A program made the translations under genes and the position numbers. Below the pieces are notes generated by a model, which did no database searches, had not been told where the DNA came from, and worked only from the letters and a program-made list of their open reading frames with translations. Shown here in pieces: positions 54,805-62,511 of a stretch of DNA of 64,000 bases. The DNA comes from Mesorhizobium sp. B2-3-4 (GTDB lineage Bacteria; Pseudomonadota; Alphaproteobacteria; Rhizobiales; Rhizobiaceae). The stretch's first letter is position 1; each line of letters opens with the position of its first letter. The stretch is taken from the NCBI RefSeq assembly GCF_006442315.1, contig NZ_VFVY01000015.1, forward strand, positions 116,181 through 180,180. Direction: 5' to 3'.

Positions 54805-55140
54805 TCACTCCTTCTCGCTGCGGTCGCGCGGTCGCGCCCAGTGCAGCGACCAGGACGTCTTGTCGTCGCCATTGCGAAACAGGTTCGCGCGTAGCGGCTG
54901 CGCGAAGGTCGGGTCGTCGAGCTGGATCGAGACGTAGTCTCCGGCCTTTTCGCTGGAGCGTTTCCAGCCGGCACCAATCTCGGGGCCGTCCTCGCTTCCG
55001 GCGTGAACGCGGTAGTCAGGCGCATTCTCCGTTTCGCTCGCCTCTGCCGCCACAATGGCGACATCGAGGTTGAGGCTGAGCGTGTGAATGCGCCCGCTAT
55101 AGCCAGTCTTCTGGCGCGTGAATTCCCCAATCTGTTGCAT
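54805..55140 (-). CDS. DUF736 protein (first of two)
   Basis: A 111-residue protein of the DUF736 family, a single compact beta-rich domain seen only in alphaproteobacterial conjugative regions (MQQIGEFTRQKTGYSGRIHT, then DYVSIQLDDPTF, ANLF, WSLHWARP). AGGAG precedes the ATG. It is thought to be an accessory transfer protein; the biochemical role is unknown. A second DUF736 gene lies at 59.2 kb. Confidence 0.9.
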   Translation of the reverse strand: MQQIGEFTRQKTGYSGRIHTLSLNLDVAIVAAEASETENAPDYRVHAGSEDGPEIGAGWKRSSEKAGDYVSIQLDDPTFAQPLRANLFRNGDDKTSWSLHWARPRDRSEKE

Positions 55141-55210
55141 GTCAGGCTCCTGTTCTAGAGTTGTGCGGTGATGAAGGCTGGCGGCACGACGAGCGCCGCC
55201 GGTCGCACGC

Positions 55211-55756
55211 TCACCGCGTTGGCGCGCGCCATTCGAAGCGGCCGTTGCCGCCCTCGTCTGTCCACAGCGGGACGGCGTGGCCGATGATCTGGGCTGTGGA
55301 GATGAGGCCGAAGTAACGGCCGTCGAGGCTGTCGCGGACCTGCTTGTTCATCAGGAAGACTTCGCGGCTCGGGATGCGGCGGCAACCCTGCCAGACAGGC
55401 AGGCCACGGCCGGCACGATCACGTTCGAGCGCCACGCCCACCTCGACGCCATCGACGGTGATGGTGAGGTTTGAGCGACAGACAATTTGCCCGGATACGC
55501 CAAGGATTCGCTTCAGGAGTGGCACGCCCATCGGCAGATAGCCGCGATCAGCGAGGAACGCCGCGAGTGGCTCGGGCGCGTCGACAGCGACAATATCTGT
55601 GACCTCGAAGGGTCCGTCGAAGTCGACCGTGTAGAAGCCGATCGGTGCGCTGGCTGACGCATTCCAGATGAGCTTCGTGGGCATCGAAGTGAGGCCGGGA
55701 TAACCGACGCCCATGGTTGCGAGAACGCTAGCGAGGATGATCCCGGCGCGCGTCAC
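55211..55756 (-). CDS. traF: TraF-type S26 signal peptidase
   Basis: A 181-residue inner-membrane peptidase of the S26/TraF family, which processes and cyclises the TrbC pilin. It starts at GTG 55756 (VTRAGIILASVLATMGVG), overlapping the DUF2840 stop as GTGA. The S26 motifs follow: NASASAPIGFY with the catalytic serine, then GVPLLKRILGVSGQIVC with the catalytic lysine. The longer frame to 55855 lies inside the neighbouring gene. Confidence 0.9.
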   Translation of the reverse strand: MTRAGIILASVLATMGVGYPGLTSMPTKLIWNASASAPIGFYTVDFDGPFEVTDIVAVDAPEPLAAFLADRGYLPMGVPLLKRILGVSGQIVCRSNLTITVDGVEVGVALERDRAGRGLPVWQGCRRIPSREVFLMNKQVRDSLDGRYFGLISTAQIIGHAVPLWTDEGGNGRFEWRAPTR

Positions 55757-56241
55757 CGCTCGGTCCTCTTGCGCAGCAGGAACGCGCGATGCTGGTCGAG
55801 TGTGTAGCTGCGAGGCGCGTGGCCGGCGGTTATCCGGTTGTGGATGTGCCGCCAATGATCGGGCGACACCAACTCAGGCTCGATGTCGAGGCGCTGGATA
55901 TCGTCGATCGCCTGAAGCACGCGTTCGACCTTGGGCCAGCTCTCGACCTTCAGAAGGATGTCGCCGCCGGGGCGCACGAAGGGCAGTGTCTGATAGGCTT
56001 CGCCACGCGCGACCGCACGCACGATATCGATGCGTGAGATGATCGTTCCGAAGTCGTTCGCCGCCCAGCGCACAAAGGCGAAGGCCGCGCCGGGGCGATA
56101 GGAGAGGATGCGCCGGCGACGATCAACGATCTGTTCCTGGGCGTGGGTGCCGAAGCGTATCCAGTTCTCAATTTTCTTCTCTACCCAGGTCAGTTCGACA
56201 TGGACGAGTTCGTCGCGAGCGTGGTGCGGGGCAGCGATCAT
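55753..56241 (-). CDS. DUF2840 protein
   Basis: A 162-residue protein of the DUF2840 family, found between parA or repA and traF in alphaproteobacterial conjugative elements (HVELTWVEKKIENWIRFGTH, then LSYRPGAAFAFVRWAANDFG, ending in a basic tail). Function unknown. Its ATG overlaps the repA stop (ATGA); usually a parA gene lies between them but none is present here. Confidence 0.88.
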   Translation of the reverse strand: MIAAPHHARDELVHVELTWVEKKIENWIRFGTHAQEQIVDRRRRILSYRPGAAFAFVRWAANDFGTIISRIDIVRAVARGEAYQTLPFVRPGGDILLKVESWPKVERVLQAIDDIQRLDIEPELVSPDHWRHIHNRITAGHAPRSYTLDQHRAFLLRKRTER

Positions 56242-57398
56242 CGGGGGCCTCCCGAGCGTGGATCAAGAGGCGGAGTCGGAGGTTCGGAAGCGTTGGTTGC
56301 CGTGCTGCTGCCGCCAGAAACCGATGGCGCATTCGAGGTCTTGTCGGTGTCTATGCTGAGTGCGTCGCTGGCTCGCCGTACGAGCCTCTGCACATCGCGC
56401 GCGCGCTCTTCAAAGTTAGACTCTGGGTTAGAGTCTAAGTTAAGGGCGCGATTTCGGGTTTGGTTTCCTAGGGTTAGGCCCCGTTTGGGTTCCTGATAGC
56501 ACGAGCCTGCGGTTCCCGATGGCACGATAGGTCCGGTTCCCGATAGCACGAGGCCGTCCACAGGCTTTCCACAGGAGGCGATCCGCTCGAAGGCGAGCAG
56601 CGTCCGGCCGCCAATCTCCACTTCGAGGAAGAGCGTGTAGCCGGGCAGCGGCTGGCGGCGGATGATGTCGCGCAGTTCGAAGGCAAAGCGCTTGTGGGGC
56701 GACAGGCTGCCGGATTTCTGGTGAAGGTGACGGAAGTCGAAGCGCCAGCCGTCGCGCTGGCGTCCGCCATGCTTGCGCACCAGCCGATAGAGCCAGCGCT
56801 CCAGCCCGCCAGTCAGGTCGAAATAGGCACGATCGATCGTCAGCACGAGCGCGTCATCGAGGACTGCCTGGTAGAACCAGTCGGGGACGATCAACTCGAT
56901 CCCCGCGGGTTTACCATGGCGATCGATGCGCTCCTGCCACTCGTTGATCCATGAGAACCGGTGACGCCTGCCCTCGGCAGGCTGACGGATGGTCGTCGAG
57001 ACGGTAGTCGACTGCAGCCGGTCAAGCGCCGCCTTCAGGCGTTGATAGTCGCGCAGGCTCTTGCCGCGGCCGACGAAGGTGAGGATCTCATAGGGCGTGG
57101 CGGCCATCAGGCGCGAGGTACGAAGCCCGGTGTCGCGCGCCTCGACGATCTGGCTCGCGGCCCAGATCAGGATGTCGGCGTCCCAGATGGTCGCCATCCC
57201 ATGATCGGGTACGGCTTCGACCCGGATCGTGACGTTGCCCGCGGCAAAATCGATCGGGGTGATGCGATGGGTCTTGGAAAGGGAGAAGAACGGATAGGCC
57301 ATGAGATCCTGCGCGTCTCGTGGGGCGAAGTCGCCAGGCAGCGCCCGGAACAGGTCGAGTTGCCCGCGCTCCGAAAGGGATTGGTTTCGCGCCGCCAT
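56238..57398 (-). CDS. repA: Replication initiator protein A (RepA)
   Basis: A 386-residue initiator of the RepA family found on alphaproteobacterial plasmids and ICEs; it would bind iterons and open the origin. The N-terminus MAARNQSLSERGQLDLFRAL, the block FFSLSKTHRITPIDF and the GRGKSLRDYQRLKAALDRLQ helix are typical. The ATG at 57398 lies 17 bases after the AlpA-like gene, with a weak ribosome-binding site. The longer frame to 57947 is spurious. From about residue 290 the reading frame runs through three iteron-like repeats, giving repeated VLSGT/VPSGT-like sequence, so the C-terminus doubles as a candidate origin. Confidence 0.88.
   Translation of the reverse strand: MAARNQSLSERGQLDLFRALPGDFAPRDAQDLMAYPFFSLSKTHRITPIDFAAGNVTIRVEAVPDHGMATIWDADILIWAASQIVEARDTGLRTSRLMAATPYEILTFVGRGKSLRDYQRLKAALDRLQSTTVSTTIRQPAEGRRHRFSWINEWQERIDRHGKPAGIELIVPDWFYQAVLDDALVLTIDRAYFDLTGGLERWLYRLVRKHGGRQRDGWRFDFRHLHQKSGSLSPHKRFAFELRDIIRRQPLPGYTLFLEVEIGGRTLLAFERIASCGKPVDGLVLSGTGPIVPSGTAGSCYQEPKRGLTLGNQTRNRALNLDSNPESNFEERARDVQRLVRRASDALSIDTDKTSNAPSVSGGSSTATNASEPPTPPLDPRSGGPR
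56488..56552. repeat. Three iteron-like direct repeats inside repA (candidate oriV)
   Basis: Three copies of GGTTCC(C/T)GAT(A/G)GCACGA start at 56488, 56511 and 56535, a spacing of 23-24 bases, about two helical turns. Just beyond lie CTTTCCACA and GTCCACA, weak DnaA-box-like words, near 56556-56573; a dyad TTAGACTC/GAGTCTAA is at 56416-56438. The repeats fall within the coding sequence for the RepA C-terminus, as in several plasmids whose origin lies in the rep gene. Confidence 0.6.
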
Positions 57399-57415
57399 TT
57401 GAAATCCGCGCGCGG

Positions 57416-57697
57416 TCAGCGTGCGTATCGTCCGCCGTGCGCCGGCGGCGTCGATGTGTGACGCTTGGCCGGCAGGACCGATCCACGCGGGTCGGATGTA
57501 GAGGTGACAGCGCCGCGTTCGGCCCAAGCCTGAAGGTCGTCGACGGCATAGACGACACGGCCGCCGAGCTTGCGGTAGGAAGGACCAGTGCCATAGGTAC
57601 GGTGCTTTTCGAGCGTGCGGGCGGACAGGCTGAGGAAATCCGCGGCTTCCTTGGTGCGCAGGAAGCGCGGCGGCAAAACGGCGATATCGGGTCGCAT
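57416..57697 (-). CDS. AlpA/excisionase-like HTH protein
   Basis: A 93-residue DNA-binding protein of the MerR/AlpA (HTH_17) type: RFLRTKEAADFLSLSARTLE, then GPSYRKLGGRVVYAVDDLQA, the winged-helix wing. These proteins activate excision or replication genes on mobile elements. It ends 17 bases before repA, so it may regulate or be co-expressed with the initiator. Confidence 0.9.
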   Translation of the reverse strand: MRPDIAVLPPRFLRTKEAADFLSLSARTLEKHRTYGTGPSYRKLGGRVVYAVDDLQAWAERGAVTSTSDPRGSVLPAKRHTSTPPAHGGRYAR

Positions 57698-57726
57698 GGG
57701 TCGGACCTCCGTGGGGTTTTGGGCAG

Positions 57727-57743
57727 CCGCTGGCGTTCAGCGG
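57727..57743. promoter_or_regulatory. Hairpin upstream of the AlpA-like gene
   Basis: CCGCTG-GCGTT-CAGCGG is a perfect 6-base-arm hairpin 30 bases upstream of the AlpA-like start; it could be an operator or the terminator of the preceding DUF2285 gene. Confidence 0.35.
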
Positions 57744-57838
57744 TGGACGGCGACCAGGGTGGCGGAGAATGGGCTTCGCAAGGGATGGGGAAGTTGAGGG
57801 AGGCGAAAATCCCACCCCCTCGTCCGGGGCCAGAACCG

Positions 57839-58393
57839 CTACGGTCGACGGCGATGACGCAGGATTTGCAAATAGCCGCCGCCGATCATGGCGGTGGCGC
57901 CTTCGACGAGACCGATCACCGCATCGCGCAGCGCGGACGTTTTCCAAGGATCGGCGGCGACGCGCTTAAACCCGTAAAGGGCGATCGCAATGTCGCGGTA
58001 GCTCGCGCCATTCGAGTGGCCGTCAGCGGCCTGTATCATCAGTCGAAAGCGGCGGCGCTGCTGCGGGGTCATACGCGTGTCCGAAGGTGTGGGGCGCCCC
58101 TGCAAGGAACGCCAGAAACGGGTGAGTGCTTCGATCCGTCCCAACGTTTCTGTATCCAAGGGGATCAGCGCCGCCAGGTGGCCGTGCGGATCACTGCCCG
58201 GCAAAAGGAGAAGTTGGGTCGCGACACCTGCACTGTGGACGATGTGACGTCCTTCCGGGCTGTCGTGGACCGCCCCCAGACCGGTCAGAGGCGCCGATCG
58301 CAACGACGACAGGAATTCCGGCGCCGGCACGAGAGAAACCACAGCTGGATCGCCGTCAGGCGACCACAGAACGTCTTGCGCCAAGGCGGACAA
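57839..58393 (-). CDS. DUF2285 (RovC-type DNA-binding) regulator, C-terminal part
   Basis: A 184-residue protein ending in the DUF2285 domain (MTPQQRRRFRLMIQAADGHS, then SYRDIAIALYGFKRV), a helix-turn-helix-like fold with weak homology to the T6SS regulator RovC. It opens inside the preceding frame. The sequence reads on naturally from the upstream ORF if one T is removed from a TTT near 58410 (FPARPDLSALAQDVLW), so the two were probably one gene encoding a DUF6499-DUF2285 protein. Separately encoded versions also seem to exist, so the split may be tolerated. Confidence 0.8.
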   Translation of the reverse strand: MSALAQDVLWSPDGDPAVVSLVPAPEFLSSLRSAPLTGLGAVHDSPEGRHIVHSAGVATQLLLLPGSDPHGHLAALIPLDTETLGRIEALTRFWRSLQGRPTPSDTRMTPQQRRRFRLMIQAADGHSNGASYRDIAIALYGFKRVAADPWKTSALRDAVIGLVEGATAMIGGGYLQILRHRRRP

Positions 58394-58604
58394 ATCCGGC
58401 CTGGCCGGGAAATCGCAACCCCCACAGCCGCTGTGTCTCAGAGTGGAAGGGTGCTTTTTCGGCTCTTGTCGTCAGGAGCGCTTGGTAGTGCCGTTGATAG
58501 GGTTCGTGACGCCGCAGACACTCCCAGGCGAGCCCTTCGATGGGTAATGTATCGAAATAATCATAGCTGGCATTGTCTCGCCAATGCGATGTATCCGGCC
58601 TCAT
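58356..58604 (-). CDS. DUF6499-type N-terminal part of the same regulator
   Basis: An 82-residue ORF beginning MRPDTSHWRDNASYDYFDTL, with LAWECLRRHEPYQRHYQALL and WGLRFP, the standard start of transcriptional-regulator-domain (DUF6499) proteins that continue into DUF2285. After WGLRFP the frame drifts into nonsense (GARRSVVA), whereas the +1 frame continues as DUF2285, indicating a one-base insertion near 58410. A perfect 27-base palindrome lies about 90 bases upstream. Confidence 0.75.
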   Translation of the reverse strand: MRPDTSHWRDNASYDYFDTLPIEGLAWECLRRHEPYQRHYQALLTTRAEKAPFHSETQRLWGLRFPGQAGFVRLGARRSVVA

Positions 58605-58690
58605 CCAAGAGCTCCTCGCAAGAAACGCGTAGACCCCGCCTCAAAACAATTCCGGGTTGTAGCGATTGGCGGAAGACCCTCGCCGGGCAT

Positions 58691-58717
58691 CGGGTGATGC
58701 CGTATCGGCATCACCCG
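58691..58717. promoter_or_regulatory. Perfect 12-base-arm palindrome (operator or terminator)
   Basis: CGGGTGATGCCG and CGGCATCACCCG form a perfect 12-base stem with a TAT loop. It lies between the stop of the 86-residue gene (58737) and the start of the DUF6499 ORF (58604). It could be a terminator, but there is no T-run, so an operator for the local regulators is favoured. Confidence 0.55.
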
Positions 58718-58736
58718 GGAACGACAGGAGCGGGTG

Positions 58737-58997
58737 CTAGCTGCCGGGTTGACGCAAGAGATGGCGGTAGCCAGCACGCGCCATCCAGCGGGCTCGCGCC
58801 AGATGGCTGTCATGGATGCGCCGGGCGCGTTGTGGCTCCTTCGTCAGATCAATGCCGAAGAGAATTTCAACAACTTCGCGCCAGTCCGCGCCGTCGTCGG
58901 CGGCGTCAAGAAGGCGCGCATAGAGCTTAACGTGCTCCTGATCGTATTCGGTGAGTTCGTCACCCGTCGGCGCGGTGTCATCAAATGGCTCGATCAT
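58737..58997 (-). CDS. Conserved hypothetical protein beside the DUF2285 regulator
   Basis: An 86-residue acidic helical protein (MIEPFDDTAPTGDELTEYDQ, then WREVVEILFGIDLTKEPQRA and HLARARWMARAGYRHLL). Its composition and position directly upstream of a DUF6499/DUF2285 gene are typical of conserved alphaproteobacterial ICE genes, but no function is known. I see no catalytic motif. Confidence 0.7.
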   Translation of the reverse strand: MIEPFDDTAPTGDELTEYDQEHVKLYARLLDAADDGADWREVVEILFGIDLTKEPQRARRIHDSHLARARWMARAGYRHLLRQPGS

Positions 58998-59171
58998 CGC
59001 TTGCCCTCGTCTTCACAGAGTAAGACTGCATTTTATAGAAACAATTTTGCCAGCGGAGCATGGTCGATGAGCATCACGCGATGCGGTTTCGGCATCGCCT
59101 GGACTTGAGTGGGATGAACCGGCCTCCGCGGAAGAAGGCCCCGGCCTTCCGGCCAGGGCCTGCGCGGGGCC

Positions 59172-59498
59172 TTAATCCCCCCGCCGCGCGTTCGGGCGGG
59201 ACCAGATGAGCGAGAAGCCCTCACCTTCCTCATCGTCAAAGAGGTTGGCGTAGATCGGGGCGTTGAAGCTCGGATCGTCGAGCTTGAGACCGAGGTAGTC
59301 GCGGCCCTCGTTGGAGGTCTTCGACCAGGCGGCGCCGATCTCGGCGCGGCCGACCACCACCCGGTGGCTGGGAGCGTTCTCGCCAGTGGCGCGTGTGTCG
59401 GGGATGATGCGCACGTTCTTGGCCTGGACGCTGAGGGTGACGATTTCACCGGTGAACTCGTTCGAGGCGGACTTCTTGAAGGTGCCGATGGTAGCCAT
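59172..59498 (-). CDS. DUF736 protein (second of two)
   Basis: A 108-residue DUF736 protein (MATIGTFKKSASNEFTGEIV, then HRVVVGRAEIGAAWSK, YLGLKLDDPSFNAPIYANLF). It is only partly similar to the copy at 54.8 kb, so the two are old paralogues. The start at 59498 gives the family beginning; the longer frame to 59828 runs through a palindromic noncoding segment and is not used. Confidence 0.88.
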   Translation of the reverse strand: MATIGTFKKSASNEFTGEIVTLSVQAKNVRIIPDTRATGENAPSHRVVVGRAEIGAAWSKTSNEGRDYLGLKLDDPSFNAPIYANLFDDEEGEGFSLIWSRPNARRGD

Positions 59499-60120
59499 TG
59501 TAAGTCTCCATTTTCTGTTCCCGAGCCCGCACCATGCGGCCTCGATGGCGATCACTTGGCCGGAGGCGACCGACGACGCATCGCTTGCGACCGAAGCAAC
59601 GCGGAGGACGGCGCAGGAACGACTTTCTTGTCTCGCGAGGAATGGCGGCGCTCGGGGTCCCCATGCGCTTTCGGCATGGGGTGGGAGCCGGCAGGGGAAG
59701 AAAGTCGAGATGCGCCGTTGCGGCTTAGGCGGTTGAGGCTTCAGCCGTCCTTCGGGCAGATCAGCCCATTGAAGAGGCCGTTTGGAGCGCTCCTGGGTCA
59801 GATTGGCAACGGAGACTTTGGCGTCCAACGCGCCTCCAGCAGATCGCTACAGGCTTCACTGGCATCGCCCACGCATTCCAGGCGCCGGGAACCCCACGCA
59901 CCTCCAACGACGCGGCGACCGGTCGCGCTGCCATCCCGCCACCGACTGGTCGGACCTGCCTTGCGGCATCGACCGAACACAAAGTCCAAGATTTCAAACG
60001 AAGCCGAGCCGGATTGCCCATTGCTCGATCCTTGGCATGTAGCCCGATTGCCCAACCATCGATGATGACGAGGAGGCTAGGCCTTCATCGGTCTGGTCCA
60101 CCCGCCTCGCTCGCGCGGGT
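59499..60120. other. Noncoding stretch with a 111-base imperfect palindrome
   Basis: Open frames exist here, but none looks like protein. At 59608-59718 nested inverted repeats occur: ACGGCGCA/TGCGCCGT (59608-59615, 59711-59718), CGACTTTCTT/AAGAAAGTCG (59620-59629, 59698-59707), and the inner hairpin CCCCATGC-GCTTTCG-GCATGGGG (59659-59681). Near 60100-60120, ACCCGC/GCGGGT forms a small GC hairpin. Confidence 0.55.
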
Positions 60121-60561
60121 TTAAGCTCGAACGATCTCCCTACCGGATTGGTCGGCGGCGGCCATGCCCGCGACCCGCAGATATGCCGTGACGCCGACGG
60201 CGACCGCACCAATGACCGAAAAGACGACCTGCCAGATTTCCGAAGGCATCATGTGCTTCGCGATGCCATGGGTGGCATGGTAGCCGGCAACGATCGCGGG
60301 AGCGACGAAGACCAGCGCGATCGCCAGCTTCGCCCACATTGAGCTGATAACGCCGAGGAGGATTTGGCCGACGCCGAGCGTCAACCCGGCTGCGAGGATG
60401 CCGACAAGGATCGCGCCAAGCCAGCCGGCACCGGTGTTGAATGCCCATGTACTTGCGTTGACGCCGACGAACAACGGGAGGGCGACGATAGCAAGCGTGA
60501 AGAGCAACCAGCACAAGATGCCGATGGCCGCGATGCAAAGGAGAATGCCGAGGATGATCAT
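60121..60561 (-). CDS. Small polytopic membrane protein
   Basis: A 146-residue integral membrane protein with about four hydrophobic helices (MIILGILLCIAAIGILCWLL, then ILVGILAAGLTLGVGQILLG, LAIALVFVAPAIVAGYHATH and VFSVIGAVAVGVTAYL). I chose the Met at 60561 because the upstream extension is arginine-rich and not membrane-like. Function unknown; proteins of this kind are common in ICE backbones and may relate to transfer or exclusion. Confidence 0.7.
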   Translation of the reverse strand: MIILGILLCIAAIGILCWLLFTLAIVALPLFVGVNASTWAFNTGAGWLGAILVGILAAGLTLGVGQILLGVISSMWAKLAIALVFVAPAIVAGYHATHGIAKHMMPSEIWQVVFSVIGAVAVGVTAYLRVAGMAAADQSGREIVRA

Positions 60562-60696
60562 GGTGGTGTCTCCGAGAGAATAGCTCAGGCGATTGCGCCT
60601 TCCACCACCACCTGGCGCAGTGCACAGCATAGCAAAGGAAAAGCGCGGGCGAAACCCGCCGGTGTTCTTGCATCGCCAGGCGCGATGTCCGCCCCG

Positions 60697-60864
60697 TCAT
60701 GGGGCGAACGGGTCGATTTCGCCGATGATGGCGGTGTCGTCGCCGTCATACTCGTTCGCCGGCACGACCGAGAGAGTGCCGTCGCCGGCACGAAAGATGA
60801 CGATGGTGACCATGAGAGTGGCGGCAAGGCTGAAGGCGAAGGCATGTGCGTCGGCGAAGGACAT
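60697..60864 (-). CDS. Short membrane-associated protein
   Basis: A 55-residue ORF: MSFADAHAFAFSLAATLMVT, one hydrophobic segment, then a short acidic tail (EYDGDDTAIIGEIDPFAP). AGGAG lies eight bases before the ATG, a strong sign it is real. It precedes the membrane protein gene on the same strand. Function unknown. Confidence 0.6.
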   Translation of the reverse strand: MSFADAHAFAFSLAATLMVTIVIFRAGDGTLSVVPANEYDGDDTAIIGEIDPFAP

Positions 60865-60920
60865 CGATCCGGCTCCTGTTTGAAGCGGAGGACCCTCCCC
60901 CGCTGACAGGCGCCCGATGT

Positions 60921-61025
60921 GTCCGGCCGATGGCCGCGATCACCGCGAAGGCGAAGCCGGAGCGGCGGCACGCTTCGCGTAGTCCGACCCCTTGCGGGTT
61001 GATGGCTTTAGGCCATCGGCTGGAC
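60921..61025. other. 105-base structured palindromic region
   Basis: Outer arms 60921-60935 and 61011-61025 pair over 15 bases with one G.T mismatch. Inside are two hairpins: GCGAAGC/GCTTCGC (60951-60957, 60972-60978) and ACCC/GGGT (about 60987-60999). The layout resembles a multi-branched RNA or a cruciform element between the HEPN-like and the 55-residue genes. Confidence 0.55.
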
Positions 61026-61068
61026 CAAGGATCAGCGCAATGGATTGCGGGGTGCGGTCATCTTCAAG

Positions 61069-61524
61069 TCAGGAGCAGCGGGCGTTGTTGACGCGACGCT
61101 CTTGTTCCAGGAGCGTTTGAGCAAGCTGCCGCGCGATGTGGCGGGCGTCGAGCGAGAAACCTGACGGGCATGATCGCGATGCATCCCGTTGGAAGCCGCC
61201 ACGCTGAAAATGAGGATGAAGCTGGGCGATGACGCTGTGCAGTTGCGGTGGCAGGCCTAATCCCGCTCTCGCGGCGTAACGAGCCGCCTTGTCGAGATCG
61301 TGCCCGATATGGCGGCGGTTCCAGCGATCATCGGTCGCTGTTCTGAGAAGATGCGACTTCAGGAGCAATTCAAGGGCGATGGCGATTGCGTGAAGGGCCG
61401 CATTGTTCCTGCCTCGATCCGCCGCCCAGTCAGCGCCATCGAGGTGGGCGGCGGCATTGCGAAAGAAGGTGTCGGCGAGCGCGATGTCCGGCGTGAAGCT
61501 TTTGGGAAAGGATACGAGCGACAT
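61069..61524 (-). CDS. HEPN-like hypothetical protein
   Basis: A 151-residue helical protein. ALHAIAIALELLLKSHLLRT followed by HDLDKAARYAARAGL matches the general pattern of HEPN-type helical bundles, such as nucleotidyltransferase-associated proteins, but no clear RX4-6H motif is visible. It lies downstream of the DUF2493 gene on the same strand. Whether it is a toxin, an RNA-binding protein or unrelated is unclear. Confidence 0.45.
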   Translation of the reverse strand: MSLVSFPKSFTPDIALADTFFRNAAAHLDGADWAADRGRNNAALHAIAIALELLLKSHLLRTATDDRWNRRHIGHDLDKAARYAARAGLGLPPQLHSVIAQLHPHFQRGGFQRDASRSCPSGFSLDARHIARQLAQTLLEQERRVNNARCS

Positions 61525-61584
61525 GGCTTGAAGAATGCCGTGCCTCCCCGGCTATTTATAGGAGGGCGTAGGTTCCGACGGCGC

Positions 61585-62511
61585 TTACGCGCCGCCGTTT
61601 GCGAGCCGATAGACCGGGATGCCGAGCTTGCGGGCCTTATCCGCGAGGTTCTCCTGAATGCCGGTGCCCGGAAAGATGATGACGCCGATCGGCATGACCG
61701 CCAACATCTGGTCGTTGCGCCTGAAGGGAGCGGCCTTGGCATGTTTGCTCCAGTCGGGCTTGAAGGCGACCTGCGGCACCTTGCGATGATCGGCCCAGCG
61801 GGCGGCGATCTTTTCGGCGCCTTTCGGTGATCCGCCGTGCATCAGCACCATGTCGGGGTGCTTGGCGCGGATTTGGTCGAGCTTGGCCCAGATCAGCTCG
61901 TGATCGGCGGTATCGCCGCCGGAGAAGGCGATCTTCGGGCCAGCGGGTAAGATGACCTCGGTTTCCGCGCGCCGCCTGGCCGCGAGGAAGTCGCGGCTAT
62001 CGATCATTGCGGCGGTGAGATGGTGGTGGTTGACCATCGACCCCGTGCGCGGTCGCCAGGCCGAGCCGGTGTACTGGTCGTAGTGGTCGGCGGCCTGGTC
62101 GCGCATGAGCTCGAAGGCGTCGCGCCGTTCGATCATGGTCTGGCCCTGGGCGGTGAGTGTCTCGAGTTCAACCGCCTTGATCTCGGTGCCGTCCTGTTCG
62201 CGCTGCAGGCGGCGCTGGGCCTGCTCGTTGTCGTCCAGTTGCCGCTCGATCCGTTGTACAGCTCGGTGGAAGACATTGGTGACGGACCAGAGCAGGTCAT
62301 CGAGGTCGGGTTCGAGGCGCGTGTCGGCCAGGGTGGCGATGAGGGCGTCAAAGATGTCGGCCACGGCTCCGGCCACGTGGTCGCCACCGGGGAGCGGTCG
62401 CGGATCGGGCTCGTCAGCAAATGGGCGCCAGCCATAGAGCTGGAGTTCGGTGAGGATGTGATCGGTCGGAGAAGCGGCGTGGTGCGGTTCACGGTCGTCG
62501 TGCTCACTCAT
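61585..62511 (-). CDS. DUF2493 (SLOG-superfamily) protein
   Basis: A 308-residue protein with an N-terminal helical part and a C-terminal SLOG/DUF2493 domain: KIAFSGGDTADHELIWAKLD, MVLMHGGSPKGAEKIAARWA and MLAVMPIGVIIFPGTG, the nucleotide-binding Rossmann-like signature. SLOG domains bind nucleotide-derived ligands and occur in some defence systems, but this family is also a regular ICE backbone gene. The Met at 62511, behind GGGAG, is the likely start; the frame opening at 62730 covers a palindromic segment. A small GC hairpin overlaps the stop codon (61579-61594). Confidence 0.85.
   Translation of the reverse strand: MSEHDDREPHHAASPTDHILTELQLYGWRPFADEPDPRPLPGGDHVAGAVADIFDALIATLADTRLEPDLDDLLWSVTNVFHRAVQRIERQLDDNEQAQRRLQREQDGTEIKAVELETLTAQGQTMIERRDAFELMRDQAADHYDQYTGSAWRPRTGSMVNHHHLTAAMIDSRDFLAARRRAETEVILPAGPKIAFSGGDTADHELIWAKLDQIRAKHPDMVLMHGGSPKGAEKIAARWADHRKVPQVAFKPDWSKHAKAAPFRRNDQMLAVMPIGVIIFPGTGIQENLADKARKLGIPVYRLANGGA

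Noticed and set aside
57399..57947. N-terminal extension of RepA by about 183 residues
   Set aside because: It overlaps the AlpA-like gene and spacer, and RepA family proteins begin at MAARNQSLSERGQ.
59364..60065. 233-residue plus-strand frame
   Set aside because: It is antisense to DUF736 and crosses the palindromic spacer; no recognisable domain.
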